Origin: RBG-16-64-43 sp035288225
Lineage (GTDB): Bacteria > Chloroflexota > Anaerolineae > Anaerolineales > RBG-16-64-43
DNA length: 64,000 nt
Direction: 5' to 3'
Assembly (NCBI GenBank): GCA_035288225.1
Contig: DATEAT010000052.1
Span: forward strand, 3,058-67,057
Part shown: positions 18,069-26,118 of the stretch, in pieces
Layout: the number at the start of each line of letters is the position of its first letter
How positions within the stretch are numbered: the stretch's first letter is position 1
Notes under the pieces: model-generated
Database searches by the model: none
Told to the model about the DNA's origin: nothing
Seen by the model: only the letters and a program-made list of their open reading frames with translations
Made by a program: the position numbers and the translations under genes

Positions 18069-18092
18069 ATTGGTCTGGTGGTATATACCAAT
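18069..18092. promoter_or_regulatory. GntR-type operator upstream of the one-carbon operon
   Basis: TGGTATATACCA (18079-18090) is a perfect 12-base palindrome. It is nested in a wider inverted repeat, ATTGGT (18069-18074) and ACCAAT (18087-18092). HutC-subfamily regulators bind sites of this TGGT...ACCA kind. It sits about 20 bases before the regulator's start codon and just past the predicted transcription start, a position suited to repression. Confidence 0.75.
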
Positions 18093-18101
18093 CTCGGGGA
18101 C

Positions 18102-18130
18102 AGGATAGCATGGGTGGACTTCTGTGTCAA
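18102..18130 (-). promoter_or_regulatory. sigma-70 promoter of the GntR-MttB operon
   Basis: On the minus strand TTGACA (18130-18125) is followed after 17 bases by TATCCT (18107-18102). The predicted start near 18095 falls just before the palindromic operator. This is one of the best -35/-10 pairs in the window. Confidence 0.8.
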
Positions 18131-18581
18131 CTCACTGATCCCGCCCCCTCTCTCGGGCGGCGAGTCGTCGCGTTTCTCCGACGAGCGCGAACTTTGTGTC
18201 TTCGAATCCCGCTGAGCCAGATCGATGGGGCCGCGCTTTTCTCTTCGCCCCTTCGCACTTCGTGCGCATCCACCCTGGTTCTCGCCGGCACGGTTCAACA
18301 CCCTGCCGAGGGGCGATCTGCCTCACAGGTTCCCTCTCCGTACGAGTGGTTGAAAGGATTCGAGCGATTCGCACCAGGACGTGGTGGCCTAACCGCGGAT
18401 GCGGGCAAAGTGTCCGTAATCGGGTTGCTGATGTGACGGAGGCCGGGGCGCCGACGTTCGAAAGATCGAGGCCGGACCCTCGTACGGAAGGATTCGGGGG
18501 GGCCAATGACCTCGCGGGTGGCTCGGATTGGACCGTTGGGGGTCCCTCGTGCGATGCACGCCCAGAGGCGGCCGCCCGATA
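18131..18581. other. 450-base non-coding region upstream of the one-carbon promoter
   Basis: No convincing gene. Open frames cross the region on both strands but show no family-like features. On the minus strand, 18262-18283 reads AACCAGGGTGGATGCGCACG, resembling the antiterminator core of a T-box (AGGGTGG is conserved), followed by small hairpins (GCAC-GAA-GTGC and GGGGC...GCCCC). It lies upstream of the operon promoter, and I see no stem I/specifier signature. Treat it as unexplained sequence, possibly a decayed or unusual RNA leader. Confidence 0.3.
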
Positions 18582-18624
18582 ACAGAAAGGAGGCCGCAGC
18601 CGAAAAGGTCCGGCTGGAGCCTCC
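18582..18624 (-). terminator. rho-independent terminator downstream of tRNA-Asp
   Basis: On the minus strand GGAGGC...CAGCCG and CGGCTG...GCCTCC form a long hairpin with a TTTT-containing loop, followed by TTTCTGTT. It ends ten bases after the CCA end of the tRNA. Confidence 0.8.
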
Positions 18625-18633
18625 ATTCGTTCG

Positions 18634-18711
18634 TGGCGGGAGCGACGGGATTCGAACCCGCGGTCTCGGCCTTGACAGGGCCGCGTGTTAGGCCAGCTAC
18701 ACCACGCCCCC
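18634..18711 (-). tRNA. tRNA-Asp (GTC)
   Basis: The acceptor GGGGGCG pairs with CGCTCCC (one G-U). The anticodon stem CGGCC/GGCCG encloses CTGTCAA, giving anticodon GTC. The T-arm has GGGTTCGAATCCC. The discriminator base is G and the CCA end is encoded (18636-18634). A terminator follows directly. Confidence 0.95.
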
Positions 18712-18848
18712 GAGTGCCGCGCATCATACCATACCCCGCGCTGGGCCGTCAATCCAACCTTAGGTACAATCAAGGGGGGCGGCGCAAATTTGCCAGGTGC
18801 CGTCCGCGAGATTCGTTATGATGCCCATGCCAACCGCCCCGTTGCCGC

Positions 18849-19814
18849 ATGTCATCTTCTAACCCAGCCCCCGCCTACCTGCGCCTCGGGCGCAAGACGG
18901 CTCTCGCCGAGCGGGCCAAGCGCGCCCGCGCGCACCTTTCGGCGTGCGACCTATGCCCGCGCAATTGCGGCGCCGATCGCACTCGCGAAGCCGGCACATG
19001 CCGCACCGGACGCGCCGCGCGCATGCTGGCCTACATCCCCAACTTCCACGAAGAGGCGACCATCGTCGGATCGCGCGGCTCGGGCGCGATTCTCTTCGCC
19101 GGCGGCGAATTGCGCAAACCCGGCGCGCCGCTTAACGAACAGCGCCCGATGGCCTTCAGCCATGAAAGCTCAGAGCGCGAGGTAACACCCGCCGAACTGG
19201 CAGCGTGCATGCTTGAGCTGCAAACCGCTGGCTGCCACAACATCAATCTGGTCAACCCCAGCCATGTCGTGGCACAGATCCTCGAGGCCTTGGCAATCGC
19301 CGCCCGCCAAGGTCTGACTGTGCCGCTGGTATACAACTCAAACGGATACGACGCAGCGCAGGCCCTGGCCTTGCTCGAGGGGGTTGTCGACATCTACGCC
19401 CCGGAGATGCGCTTCGGTTATACACGCGAGGCGCGCCGCTTCCTCGACGTGCGCGACTACCCACTTATCAACCGCGCCGCACTGCGTGAGATGCACCGCC
19501 AGGTGGGCGATCTGGTGGTGAGCGATGACGGCTCCGCCATACGCGGGCTGCTTGTGCGCCACGTGGTGCTGCCTAACCGCCTGGCTGGCACATCCTACGT
19601 TGTCCGCTTTCTGGCGCGCCAGATATCACCCCATACGTATCTCCATCTGGTCGACGACTTCCGGCCCACGCGCAGCGCCAAGGGACTTGGCGATTTGTAT
19701 CGCAAGATCACGCCGCGCGAATTAGAGAGCGCTAAGACCTTGGCCAGCGAAGCGGGCTTGCATCGGTTCGGACGCATCGCGCACATCGAGCGCGGCCCAA
19801 CGATTGCCGTGTAA
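18849..19814 (+). CDS. PflA-like radical SAM paralogue that has lost the cluster cysteines
   Basis: A protein of 321 residues, clearly paralogous to the next gene along its whole length (shared GCHNINLV-PSHVVAQILEA, PLVYNS-GYD, REMHRQVGDLV, GLLVRHVVLPN). The N-terminal zinc-like cluster C33, C36, C40, C51 is kept. The radical SAM CxxxCxxC is not: where the neighbour has SGCNLRCQFC, this protein has AGGELRKPGA, with G86, K90 and A93 replacing the three cysteines. The frame is intact, so it is not an ordinary pseudogene. It cannot bind the catalytic [4Fe-4S] cluster in the usual way; a regulatory, scaffold or substrate-binding partner role is possible. No good ribosome site precedes the ATG. 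Confidence 0.85.
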   Translation: MSSSNPAPAYLRLGRKTALAERAKRARAHLSACDLCPRNCGADRTREAGTCRTGRAARMLAYIPNFHEEATIVGSRGSGAILFAGGELRKPGAPLNEQRPMAFSHESSEREVTPAELAACMLELQTAGCHNINLVNPSHVVAQILEALAIAARQGLTVPLVYNSNGYDAAQALALLEGVVDIYAPEMRFGYTREARRFLDVRDYPLINRAALREMHRQVGDLVVSDDGSAIRGLLVRHVVLPNRLAGTSYVVRFLARQISPHTYLHLVDDFRPTRSAKGLGDLYRKITPRELESAKTLASEAGLHRFGRIAHIERGPTIAV

Positions 19815-19839
19815 GCGGCGCACCGGGCGGCAGCCGCCC

Positions 19840-20742
19840 ATGACCAAAACCCCCGCGTATCTCACTCTGCACCGCTCTGGAGAACTGGGCGCGCGCGCCC
19901 GGGAGGCCGCCGGCCGTCTCACCTCCTGCGATCTGTGCCCGCGCCGCTGCCGGGTGGATCGCACAACGCACGCCGGCACCTGCCGCATCGGGCGCTGGGC
20001 GCGCGTCGCCTCCTTTGCGCCTCACTTCGGCGAGGAAGCCCCTCTCACCGGGCATCATGGCTCGGGCACGATTTTCTTTTCCGGCTGCAACCTGCGCTGC
20101 CAGTTCTGCCAGAACCACACCATCAGCCAGAGCCCCGATGCGCCGGAAGTCGATGCCGGCGAACTGGCCGCGATGATGCTTCACATGCAGGAGCTCGGTT
20201 GCCACAACATCAACCTGGTCTCGCCGAGCCACGTGGTGGCGCAGATACTCGAAGCGGTGCACCTGGCCGCGCACCAGGGGCTGCGCCTCCCGCTGGTCTA
20301 CAACAGTGGCGGATACGATTGCCTCGAGGCGCTGCACCTGCTCGAGGGCGTGATTGATATCTACATGCCGGATATGAAGTATTCCGACGCGCGGGTCGGG
20401 CTGGCTTACTCGCACGCCGCCGATTATCCGGCCGTCAATCGGGGCGCCGTGAAAGAGATGCATCGCCAGGTTGGGGATTTGGTGCTGGATCCCGAGGGCC
20501 TGGCCGTGCGTGGGCTGCTGGTTCGGCATCTTGTCCTACCCAACAATCTGGCGGGGACTCGTCAGATCGCACGCTTTCTCGCGCACTCGATCTCCCGCGC
20601 GACGTATCTGAACCTGATGGACCAGTACCGCCCGGACTATCGCGCGGGCCAGCACGCCGACATCTGCCGCCCGCTGACCCAGGAAGAGTATGCGCGGGCA
20701 CGGTCGGCCGCCGAAGCCGCCGGCCTCACCCGCTTCGCGTGA
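19840..20742 (+). CDS. PflA-like radical SAM protein, intact cluster motif
   Basis: A protein of 300 residues starting MTKTPAYLTLHRSGEL. C30, C33, C37 and C48 form an N-terminal cysteine cluster (CDLCPRRCRVDRTTHAGTC). C83, C87 and C90 (CNLRCQFC) are the radical SAM [4Fe-4S] ligands. It belongs to the PflA-related family that also contains the AmmeMemoRadiSam enzymes and YgiQ/PflX-like glycyl-radical activase relatives; I see neither an AMMECR1/MEMO gene nor a glycyl radical enzyme nearby, so the substrate is unknown. The start at 19840 fits the paralogue alignment. Only 25 bases separate it from the cysteine-free paralogue, and the two are probably expressed together. Confidence 0.88.
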   Translation: MTKTPAYLTLHRSGELGARAREAAGRLTSCDLCPRRCRVDRTTHAGTCRIGRWARVASFAPHFGEEAPLTGHHGSGTIFFSGCNLRCQFCQNHTISQSPDAPEVDAGELAAMMLHMQELGCHNINLVSPSHVVAQILEAVHLAAHQGLRLPLVYNSGGYDCLEALHLLEGVIDIYMPDMKYSDARVGLAYSHAADYPAVNRGAVKEMHRQVGDLVLDPEGLAVRGLLVRHLVLPNNLAGTRQIARFLAHSISRATYLNLMDQYRPDYRAGQHADICRPLTQEEYARARSAAEAAGLTRFA

Positions 20743-20772
20743 TCCCCGCACGCCGGGTGGTCATTCCACACG

Positions 20773-20803
20773 CCCACCGACACTCTCGGTGGGTCGCTCT
20801 TTG
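20773..20803 (+). terminator. terminator after the radical SAM pair
   Basis: CCCACCGA (20773-20780) and TCGGTGGG (20786-20793) form a perfect eight-pair stem with a five-base loop. GTCGCTCTTTG with a short T-rich tail follows. Confidence 0.7.
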
Positions 20804-20901
20804 TAGAGGACCCGGCGCGCGGTAGAATGCCGCGTGCCTAGCGTTCGCAATGCGCCATGTCTCGCGGCACGTAAGACCGGTGAGCGAGGGAATGAGGAAC
20901 T

Positions 20902-21750
20902 ATGACCACGAATCCGAAACGGTTGTTGGCCGTGCTGGCCCATCCGGACGACGAAACCTTCGGCACCGGGGGCACGCTGGCCCTTTACGCGCGCTTGGGC
21001 GTGGAAGTGCATCTTGCCTGCGCCACGGCCGGCGAGGTGGGCGAGGCTCCCCCGGACCTCAAAGGCTTTGCCTCGGTCGGCGAGATGCGAAAATCAGAGC
21101 TGCGTTGTGCGGCCCAGACGCTCGGCCTGACCCAGGTGCACTTCCTGGGTTATCGCGATTCGGGAATGCCCGGCTCGCCTGACAATCTCCACCCACAGGC
21201 GCTGGCTGCCGCGCCCCTCGAAAAGGTGGCGCGCGAGGTCGCGGCGCTCATCCGCCGAATCCGCCCGCAAGTTGTGATTACTTTCGACCCGATCGGCGGT
21301 TATCGGCACCCCGATCACATCGCGATTCATAACGCGACGGTCGCCGCCTTTCGCATCGCCGGCGACGATAAGATCGTGCTCGACGGGCTGCCCGCCTTTG
21401 CACCGCAGAAGCTGTACTTCCACACCTTTGGGCGCGGCTTCCTGCGCCTGGCCGTGCGATTGCTGCCACTCTTCGGCCGAGACCCACATCATTTCGGCAA
21501 GAACGGCGATATCGATCTGACCTCATTCGCGGGTGTTGATTTTCCGGTGCACGCCTCGGTATCGATCCGGCGAGTCATGAAGCTCAAAGAAGAAGCCTCC
21601 GCCTGCCATTCCAGCCAGGGCGGCGGACGCATGTTGGGGCCGCTGGCTTTCCTGCAGCGCTGGCTCGCTGCCAGCGAGCACTACATGCGCGCAGTTCCTG
21701 CGCCTGTGCCGGGACGCCGCGAGCGTGATTTGTTCGAGGGCGTGACCTGA
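20902..21750 (+). CDS. PIG-L/LmbE-family deacetylase
   Basis: A protein of 282 residues beginning with LLAVLAHPDDETFGTGGTL, the AHPDDE zinc/catalytic signature. ITFDPIGGYRHPDHIAIHNA then carries the second HPDH motif. The family removes N-acetyl groups from N-acetylglucosamine conjugates (MshB, BshB, GlcNAc-PI) or related amides. No bacillithiol or mycothiol synthesis genes are adjacent, so the substrate is undetermined. The protein is soluble, without a signal peptide. GAGGAACT precedes the ATG. It is monocistronic, between a terminator and a repeat-rich gap. Confidence 0.9.
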   Translation: MTTNPKRLLAVLAHPDDETFGTGGTLALYARLGVEVHLACATAGEVGEAPPDLKGFASVGEMRKSELRCAAQTLGLTQVHFLGYRDSGMPGSPDNLHPQALAAAPLEKVAREVAALIRRIRPQVVITFDPIGGYRHPDHIAIHNATVAAFRIAGDDKIVLDGLPAFAPQKLYFHTFGRGFLRLAVRLLPLFGRDPHHFGKNGDIDLTSFAGVDFPVHASVSIRRVMKLKEEASACHSSQGGGRMLGPLAFLQRWLAASEHYMRAVPAPVPGRRERDLFEGVT

Positions 21751-21762
21751 GGCCAAGCGATC

Positions 21763-22010
21763 ATGTGCGAGAGGGCATAGCACGCCTTACACTTGGCCGC
21801 CCGCGGACGGCACACGCCCAAATCCCCGCGCACGAAGGATGCGCGCGGCGCAGCCTCGCGAGCTGCTCCGGCGTTTCGGCCATTCCATGCCTCCTCCATG
21901 TCATTCCGAGGGGCAAAGCCCCGGGAAATCTCGACTGGCGATAGGAGAGAGGATTGCGGGCAAGGCGTAGCCTCTCCCGCGTAGGGGCACGCCATGGCGT
22001 GCCCCAACAG
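21763..22010. repeat. composite dispersed repeat (modules A, C, B)
   Basis: Starts with module A (GAGGGCATAGCACGCCTTAC, 21771-21790). Module C follows (TCATTCCGAGGGGCAAAGCC..., from about 21901, itself a small palindrome). It ends with module B, a perfect inverted repeat centred on CACGCCATGGCGTG (21984-22005). The same modules recur at four other intergenic sites. The remaining sequence to 22261 contains a CCCGC...GCGGGAATGAC element (22160-22184) and no gene. Confidence 0.8.
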
Positions 22011-22261
22011 GGATGAGGGGAAGATGTCATTGTCGGCCTCGGCGGGTTCCGGGGTGAAGCAATGTTGGAGCGGCGAATTTCGCGACCACGGGGTAATGGG
22101 GAACAGGAAGTAGGCCGGATCGCGCGCAGCCCACTCGCTCACGCAAGGCGCTCTGGTTTCCCGCTAGGTACACGCGGGAATGACGAACATGAGAACACAG
22201 ATCAGAGAGGAACCGCCTGGGGATTGCCGGGCGGCTGTAGCTCATTCACGCGCGGATATCC

Positions 22262-23413
22262 TCACGCGCCGGTCAGAATATGCCGGGCGATGACCATGCG
22301 CTGCACCTCGCTCGTCCCCTCGCCGATGGTCATCAACCGCGCGTCGCGATAGATGCGCTCCACCGGGTACTCCGACGAGTACCCGTAGCCGCCGTGAATC
22401 TGAATCGCATTCCGGCAGACTCGCTCCGCCACCTCGGTGGCGAGCAACTTACCCATGGCCGCCTGTAAGGCGAACGGCTGGGCGCCCTGTTTGAGCCATG
22501 CCGCGCGATAAACCATCAGCCGTGCGGCCTCGATCTCCGTGGCAGCATCGGCCAACATCCACTGGATGGCCTCGAACTCGGCAATTGGACGACCGAAGGC
22601 GGATCGTTCCTTGGCGTACTTGATTCCCTCTTCGAACGCCGCCTGGGCGAGCCCCACGCCGAGAGCACCGATGCCGATGCGCCCACCGTCAAGTATCTGC
22701 AGCGCCTGCGCCAGTCCGCGGCCAGTTTCGCCGAGCAGGTTCTCCTGCGGCACGCGGACTTCATCGTAGGCGACGGCGTGCGTTGGCGAGCCGTGCAAAC
22801 CCATTTTCTTCTCCGGCGCGGCAATGTTCAACCCGGGAGCATTGGTCGGCACGATGATCATGCTCATCGACCGCGTCCCACCCGCCGGATCGGTGCGCAC
22901 CAGGGTCACGATCACATCCGCCACGCTGGCATTGGTCACCCACATCTTGCTGCCCTGGATGACCCATTGCTTTCCATCCAGATGGGCGCGGGTCTTCACG
23001 CCTCCCGCCAAATCGGAGCCGGCGCCGGGCTCGGTGAGCGCGAGCGAGGCCAGGTGCCCTGCTCCAGTGGCGAGCGGCCGAAGCCACTTTTCCTTTTGAG
23101 CCGGCGTGCCGAAGAGCGCCAGCGCGCCGCACCCGAGCCCGTTGTGAGCGGCAATAGAGAGGGCCGTGCTGCCGCAAGCCCTGCCCAACTCTTCGATGGC
23201 GATCGCGGCACTGACAGCATCAACACCGGAACCGCCGAATTCCTCCGGTACGTTCAATCCTAGCAAGCCCAACGGTCCCATCATGGACACGGCTTCCCAG
23301 TTGAACTCGCCGGTTTCATCCACGTGCCGAGCGCGCGGTTTGACCATTCGCTCGCAGAAGGTGCGGATCGAATCACGCCACATGCGTTGTTCATCGGTGA
23401 GGTTGAAATCCAT
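22262..23413 (-). CDS. acyl-CoA dehydrogenase
   Basis: An FAD enzyme of 383 residues that introduces a 2,3-double bond into an acyl-CoA. It starts MDFNLTDEQRMWRDSIRTFCERMV and shows LALTEPGAGSDLAGG, WVIQGSKMWVTNASVADV, GLHGSPTHAV, RSAFGRPIAEFEAIQWMLAD and the C-terminal QIHGGYGYSSEYPVERIYRDAR. This layout is that of short-chain/general ACADs. The usual catalytic Glu region near the C-terminus reads IGEGTSEVQRMVIAR, a normal ACAD ending. The ATG at 23413 has GGAGGG upstream; a longer upstream frame is discarded. The CoA-transferase pair at 26-28 kb could belong to the same pathway but is not in the same operon. Confidence 0.93.
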   Translation of the reverse strand: MDFNLTDEQRMWRDSIRTFCERMVKPRARHVDETGEFNWEAVSMMGPLGLLGLNVPEEFGGSGVDAVSAAIAIEELGRACGSTALSIAAHNGLGCGALALFGTPAQKEKWLRPLATGAGHLASLALTEPGAGSDLAGGVKTRAHLDGKQWVIQGSKMWVTNASVADVIVTLVRTDPAGGTRSMSMIIVPTNAPGLNIAAPEKKMGLHGSPTHAVAYDEVRVPQENLLGETGRGLAQALQILDGGRIGIGALGVGLAQAAFEEGIKYAKERSAFGRPIAEFEAIQWMLADAATEIEAARLMVYRAAWLKQGAQPFALQAAMGKLLATEVAERVCRNAIQIHGGYGYSSEYPVERIYRDARLMTIGEGTSEVQRMVIARHILTGA

Positions 23414-23735
23414 GGCGCCCTCCACAGGCAGATGGGTGGTGACCGCGGCGAGGTGAACCCAAGGCAGAAGTGAGGGTAACGCGCACGCGGCAGAAAGATG
23501 GAGACTTGGGGCGCGGGGTCGGCCCGACTCCCCTCGACGATTGTTGCACCGCGCAGGATTAGGGAGAGCCTGGTGCAGCATGCCGGCCCGTAAGGTTCAC
23601 GCCCGCCGGGCCACTCCGTAGTGCGTGGATGATACACCGCGCGCCAGCCCGACGCGAGTCGCACTGAGCCTGTGGCCTCGAGGGGCAGGGCATGGCGCAC
23701 AAGCGAGTGACGCGTGACCTCCCCAAGAACGCAAA
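23414..23735. other. non-coding spacer between acyl-CoA dehydrogenase and transpeptidase genes
   Basis: About 320 bases without a supportable gene. I see no repeat module or strong promoter in it; it presumably holds the promoter of the acyl-CoA dehydrogenase gene. Confidence 0.4.
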
Positions 23736-23758
23736 CGGCCGCGGGTACTCCGCGGCCG
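23736..23758 (-). terminator. terminator of the transpeptidase gene
   Basis: CGGCCGCGG and CCGCGGCCG flank a five-base loop. On the minus strand TTTGCGTTCTTG follows. It lies 30 bases past the stop codon at 23788. Confidence 0.75.
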
Positions 23759-23787
23759 ATGAGGTCTGTAGTGCGCGTTCAGCCTGC

Positions 23788-26040
23788 TCAGGGCGTCTCG
23801 GTGACCGGAAGTGTGGGGGTCACCGTCGGCCCGCCGACGGCCGATTCCCACCTGTAGAGTGTCTGCGGTGAACCGTAGAAGTAGATCTCCAGGATGCGAC
23901 GGAAGATGGGCGCGGCATACTCCGACCCCTCACCGGCGTTCTCGACAATGACGGCAATGGCGATGTCGGGCTTGTCGGTGCGTTGCAGGAAGGTGTAACC
24001 CGTGAACCAGGCATGTGGCAGGCGCGGCAGGTCTTGCGCCGTTCCGGTCTTGCCCGCCACGGCCGGCCAACCATAAAAGGTGGGCCGCGCCGTTCCGCCT
24101 GGGGCATTAGTCACACCGCGCATGCCCTCCTGAATGACAGCCAGGTTTTCGGCACTGAGCGGAAGCGTGCCGCGAACCTCGGGCGCCAAAGCAAAGACGG
24201 GCTCGTCCTCAGCGTGTTGGATCGACTGCACCAGCTGCGGCCGGTAGAGCGTGCCGCCATTGCCCAGCGCGGCCGCGAAATCCGCCACTTGCAGCGGCGT
24301 AACTTGCAGCACTTGCCCGATGGCCATGTTCACCGCATCGCCCGCGAGCCACGGCTCACCTTGTTCGGCTTTCCAGGCCGGGTCCGGGATGAACCCCGGT
24401 TCTTCCTCGATGACCCCGATGCCGGTGAGTTTGCCCAGCCCGTACCCGCGCGCCATGTTGGGGATGATCCACGGATCGCGGTTGAAGAGATCCAGCCCGA
24501 TGTGCCAGAAGAAAGGATTGCACGATCGAATCAATCCCTGCACCAGGTTGAGCGTTCCGTGCGGCGGCTTCTCCTTCTCCACCGTCCAATCGGTAAGCGT
24601 GAGGCCCGGCAGTTCGCGGAAGTAGCCATCGCACGTGTAGGTGGAAGCCGCGGTATAGGCTCCCGACTGAAGTGCACCACCAATGGTGATGAGCTTGAAG
24701 ACCGAACCCAGCGCATACTGTCCCTGGGCGGCCCGGTTGAGTAGCGGCACGCGCTGGTCGTTGAGAATCTCCGGCAGGAGATACTGGCTGTTGAAGTTTC
24801 CCAGGATGAACAGATTCGAATCGAAGCCCGGGCTGGAGACCATGGCCAGCACTTCGCCCGTATCCCGGCTGAGCACCACTGCGGCGCCGGTGAGATGGCC
24901 GAAGGCGTAGCGTTCGACACGCGCTTGCAGCGATCGGTCGAGGGTGGTGTTGATGTCGTAGGCCGGCTGGCTTTGCCGTTGGGCCAGGGTCGAGAGCACG
25001 CGCCCATCCGCCGCCACCACGTACAATGTGCCCCCGTGCGTCCCGGCCAGGGAGGCCTCACCCCACTGCTCGAGGCCCTGCACGCCCACCAGTTCGTCGC
25101 CCAGGTATCCCTTCGCCAGGTAATCGTCGAGCTGCTCTTTGGGCACCTGCGCCACGTAGCCGATCACGTGCGAGGCGATGCCGCCGCCGTAATAGGTGCG
25201 GCCCTCGTTGCTCGAGATGCGGATGCCGCCCATGCCGCTCAACACGCCGTAGCGCTTGCCCACTTCTTCGCGTGAGACCTCCCCCAAGGGAACATACCAG
25301 TCCGGCAGGGCGTTGGCGTATTTGAGGCGAATGGTCTCGGTATTCATGAGGAGCAGCCGGCTGAGTTCACGCAGCAGGCTTTCTTCATCAACGATTTCGC
25401 CCGGGACGATGCCCAGCGACAGGGTTTCGGATTCGTAGGCCAGCGGGTCGCCATAGCGATCGTAGATCGTGCCGCGTGCAGGGATGTCTGCTTCGAGGAC
25501 CAGCCGCCCGCCGCCTTTGAGTTCCGGCAGGATCAACCCGTCATCCCAGACGATGCGCCAGGCATCGCCTTCCATCACCAGCGGCAAGGTCATCTCGCGC
25601 GAGAATTCGCCCGCCATGCCGGAGGTGTAGCTGATGCGCGTGCTGACCTCGGCGTTGGGCGAGTTGACCTGCGTGGCAAGGATTTCGGCGCGCACCTGCG
25701 TGATCGCTGCTTTGCGGCGGAAATCTTCGTAGCGCGCAGTGAAGTCCTCGGCGCTGATCGCGCTCCGGCTTCCGGCCGAAACCAGGGCATACATGGCATC
25801 GAAGGCGCGCTCGTTCCACGCGGCCAGGAACTGCCCGGCCACCTCGTTGGGATCCTGGCCGGCGATAATCGTCACCTGCGGCGCAGGCAAGCTGGGCGTG
25901 GCCGAGCTGAAGATCGGCACACCGCCGTTGCACGCGGCCAGCGCGCCGGCGGCCGTCAGAAGCGCTACACCGAGCGCCAACGGCTGCAGGCGATGCCGCA
26001 CGCGTCGATTGATCGTTAGCGTGGCGATGATGGGCCTCAC
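23788..26040 (-). CDS. class B penicillin-binding protein, MecA-like, predicted lipoprotein
   Basis: About 750 residues; cross-links peptidoglycan on the outer face of the membrane. An Arg-rich N-terminus leads to a hydrophobic segment ending LAAC, a lipobox (C37 from the GTG at 26040). An NTF2-like MecA_N-type domain follows (AAWNERAFDAMYALVSAGSRSAISAEDFTARYEDF region), then the dimerisation domain (ADIPARGTIYDRYGDPLA). The transpeptidase has S446-VF-K449, SCN at 506-508 and KTGTA at 664-668, all intact. This layout recalls PBP2a and similar low-affinity PBPs. The GTG at 26040 is preferred because the promoter -10 ends eight bases before it. The Thr/Pro-rich C-terminus (GGPTVTPTLPVTETP) is unusual for a PBP. 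Confidence 0.9.
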   Translation of the reverse strand: MRPIIATLTINRRVRHRLQPLALGVALLTAAGALAACNGGVPIFSSATPSLPAPQVTIIAGQDPNEVAGQFLAAWNERAFDAMYALVSAGSRSAISAEDFTARYEDFRRKAAITQVRAEILATQVNSPNAEVSTRISYTSGMAGEFSREMTLPLVMEGDAWRIVWDDGLILPELKGGGRLVLEADIPARGTIYDRYGDPLAYESETLSLGIVPGEIVDEESLLRELSRLLLMNTETIRLKYANALPDWYVPLGEVSREEVGKRYGVLSGMGGIRISSNEGRTYYGGGIASHVIGYVAQVPKEQLDDYLAKGYLGDELVGVQGLEQWGEASLAGTHGGTLYVVAADGRVLSTLAQRQSQPAYDINTTLDRSLQARVERYAFGHLTGAAVVLSRDTGEVLAMVSSPGFDSNLFILGNFNSQYLLPEILNDQRVPLLNRAAQGQYALGSVFKLITIGGALQSGAYTAASTYTCDGYFRELPGLTLTDWTVEKEKPPHGTLNLVQGLIRSCNPFFWHIGLDLFNRDPWIIPNMARGYGLGKLTGIGVIEEEPGFIPDPAWKAEQGEPWLAGDAVNMAIGQVLQVTPLQVADFAAALGNGGTLYRPQLVQSIQHAEDEPVFALAPEVRGTLPLSAENLAVIQEGMRGVTNAPGGTARPTFYGWPAVAGKTGTAQDLPRLPHAWFTGYTFLQRTDKPDIAIAVIVENAGEGSEYAAPIFRRILEIYFYGSPQTLYRWESAVGGPTVTPTLPVTETP

Positions 26041-26048
26041 AGGCGCGG

Positions 26049-26078
26049 ATTGTACCAGCCTGCGCACCCGGACAACAA
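26049..26078 (-). promoter_or_regulatory. promoter of the transpeptidase gene, leaderless arrangement
   Basis: On the minus strand TTGTTG (26078-26073) and TACAAT (26054-26049) are 18 bases apart. The -10 ends exactly eight bases before the GTG at 26040, so the message should have almost no leader. The -35 sits directly beside the terminator hairpin of the upstream operon. Confidence 0.6.
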
Positions 26079-26107
26079 ACCGGCCGCGCTGAGGAGCGCG
26101 GCCGGTT
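26078..26107 (-). terminator. terminator of the CoA-transferase operon
   Basis: AACCGGCCGCGC and its exact complement flank a six-base loop; on the minus strand TTTGTTG follows. The stem is nearly the same as that of the hairpin at 27989-28024. Confidence 0.8.
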
Positions 26108-26118
26108 GACCTCTCGCG

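Noticed and set aside
18190..18225. TTCGAATCCCGCTGAGCCA on the plus strand, resembling a tRNA 3' half
   Set aside because: No matching acceptor 5' strand, D-arm or anticodon stem precedes it.
18131..18581. Cobalamin riboswitch ahead of a B12-dependent operon
   Set aside because: I looked for the B12 box and the GGGAA...GTGCGAATCC core in order; GTGCGAATC occurs once, but the other elements do not line up.
18132..18773. Minus-strand open frame of 213 codons
   Set aside because: It runs through tRNA-Asp and its terminator; its peptide is low in complexity and family-like features are absent.
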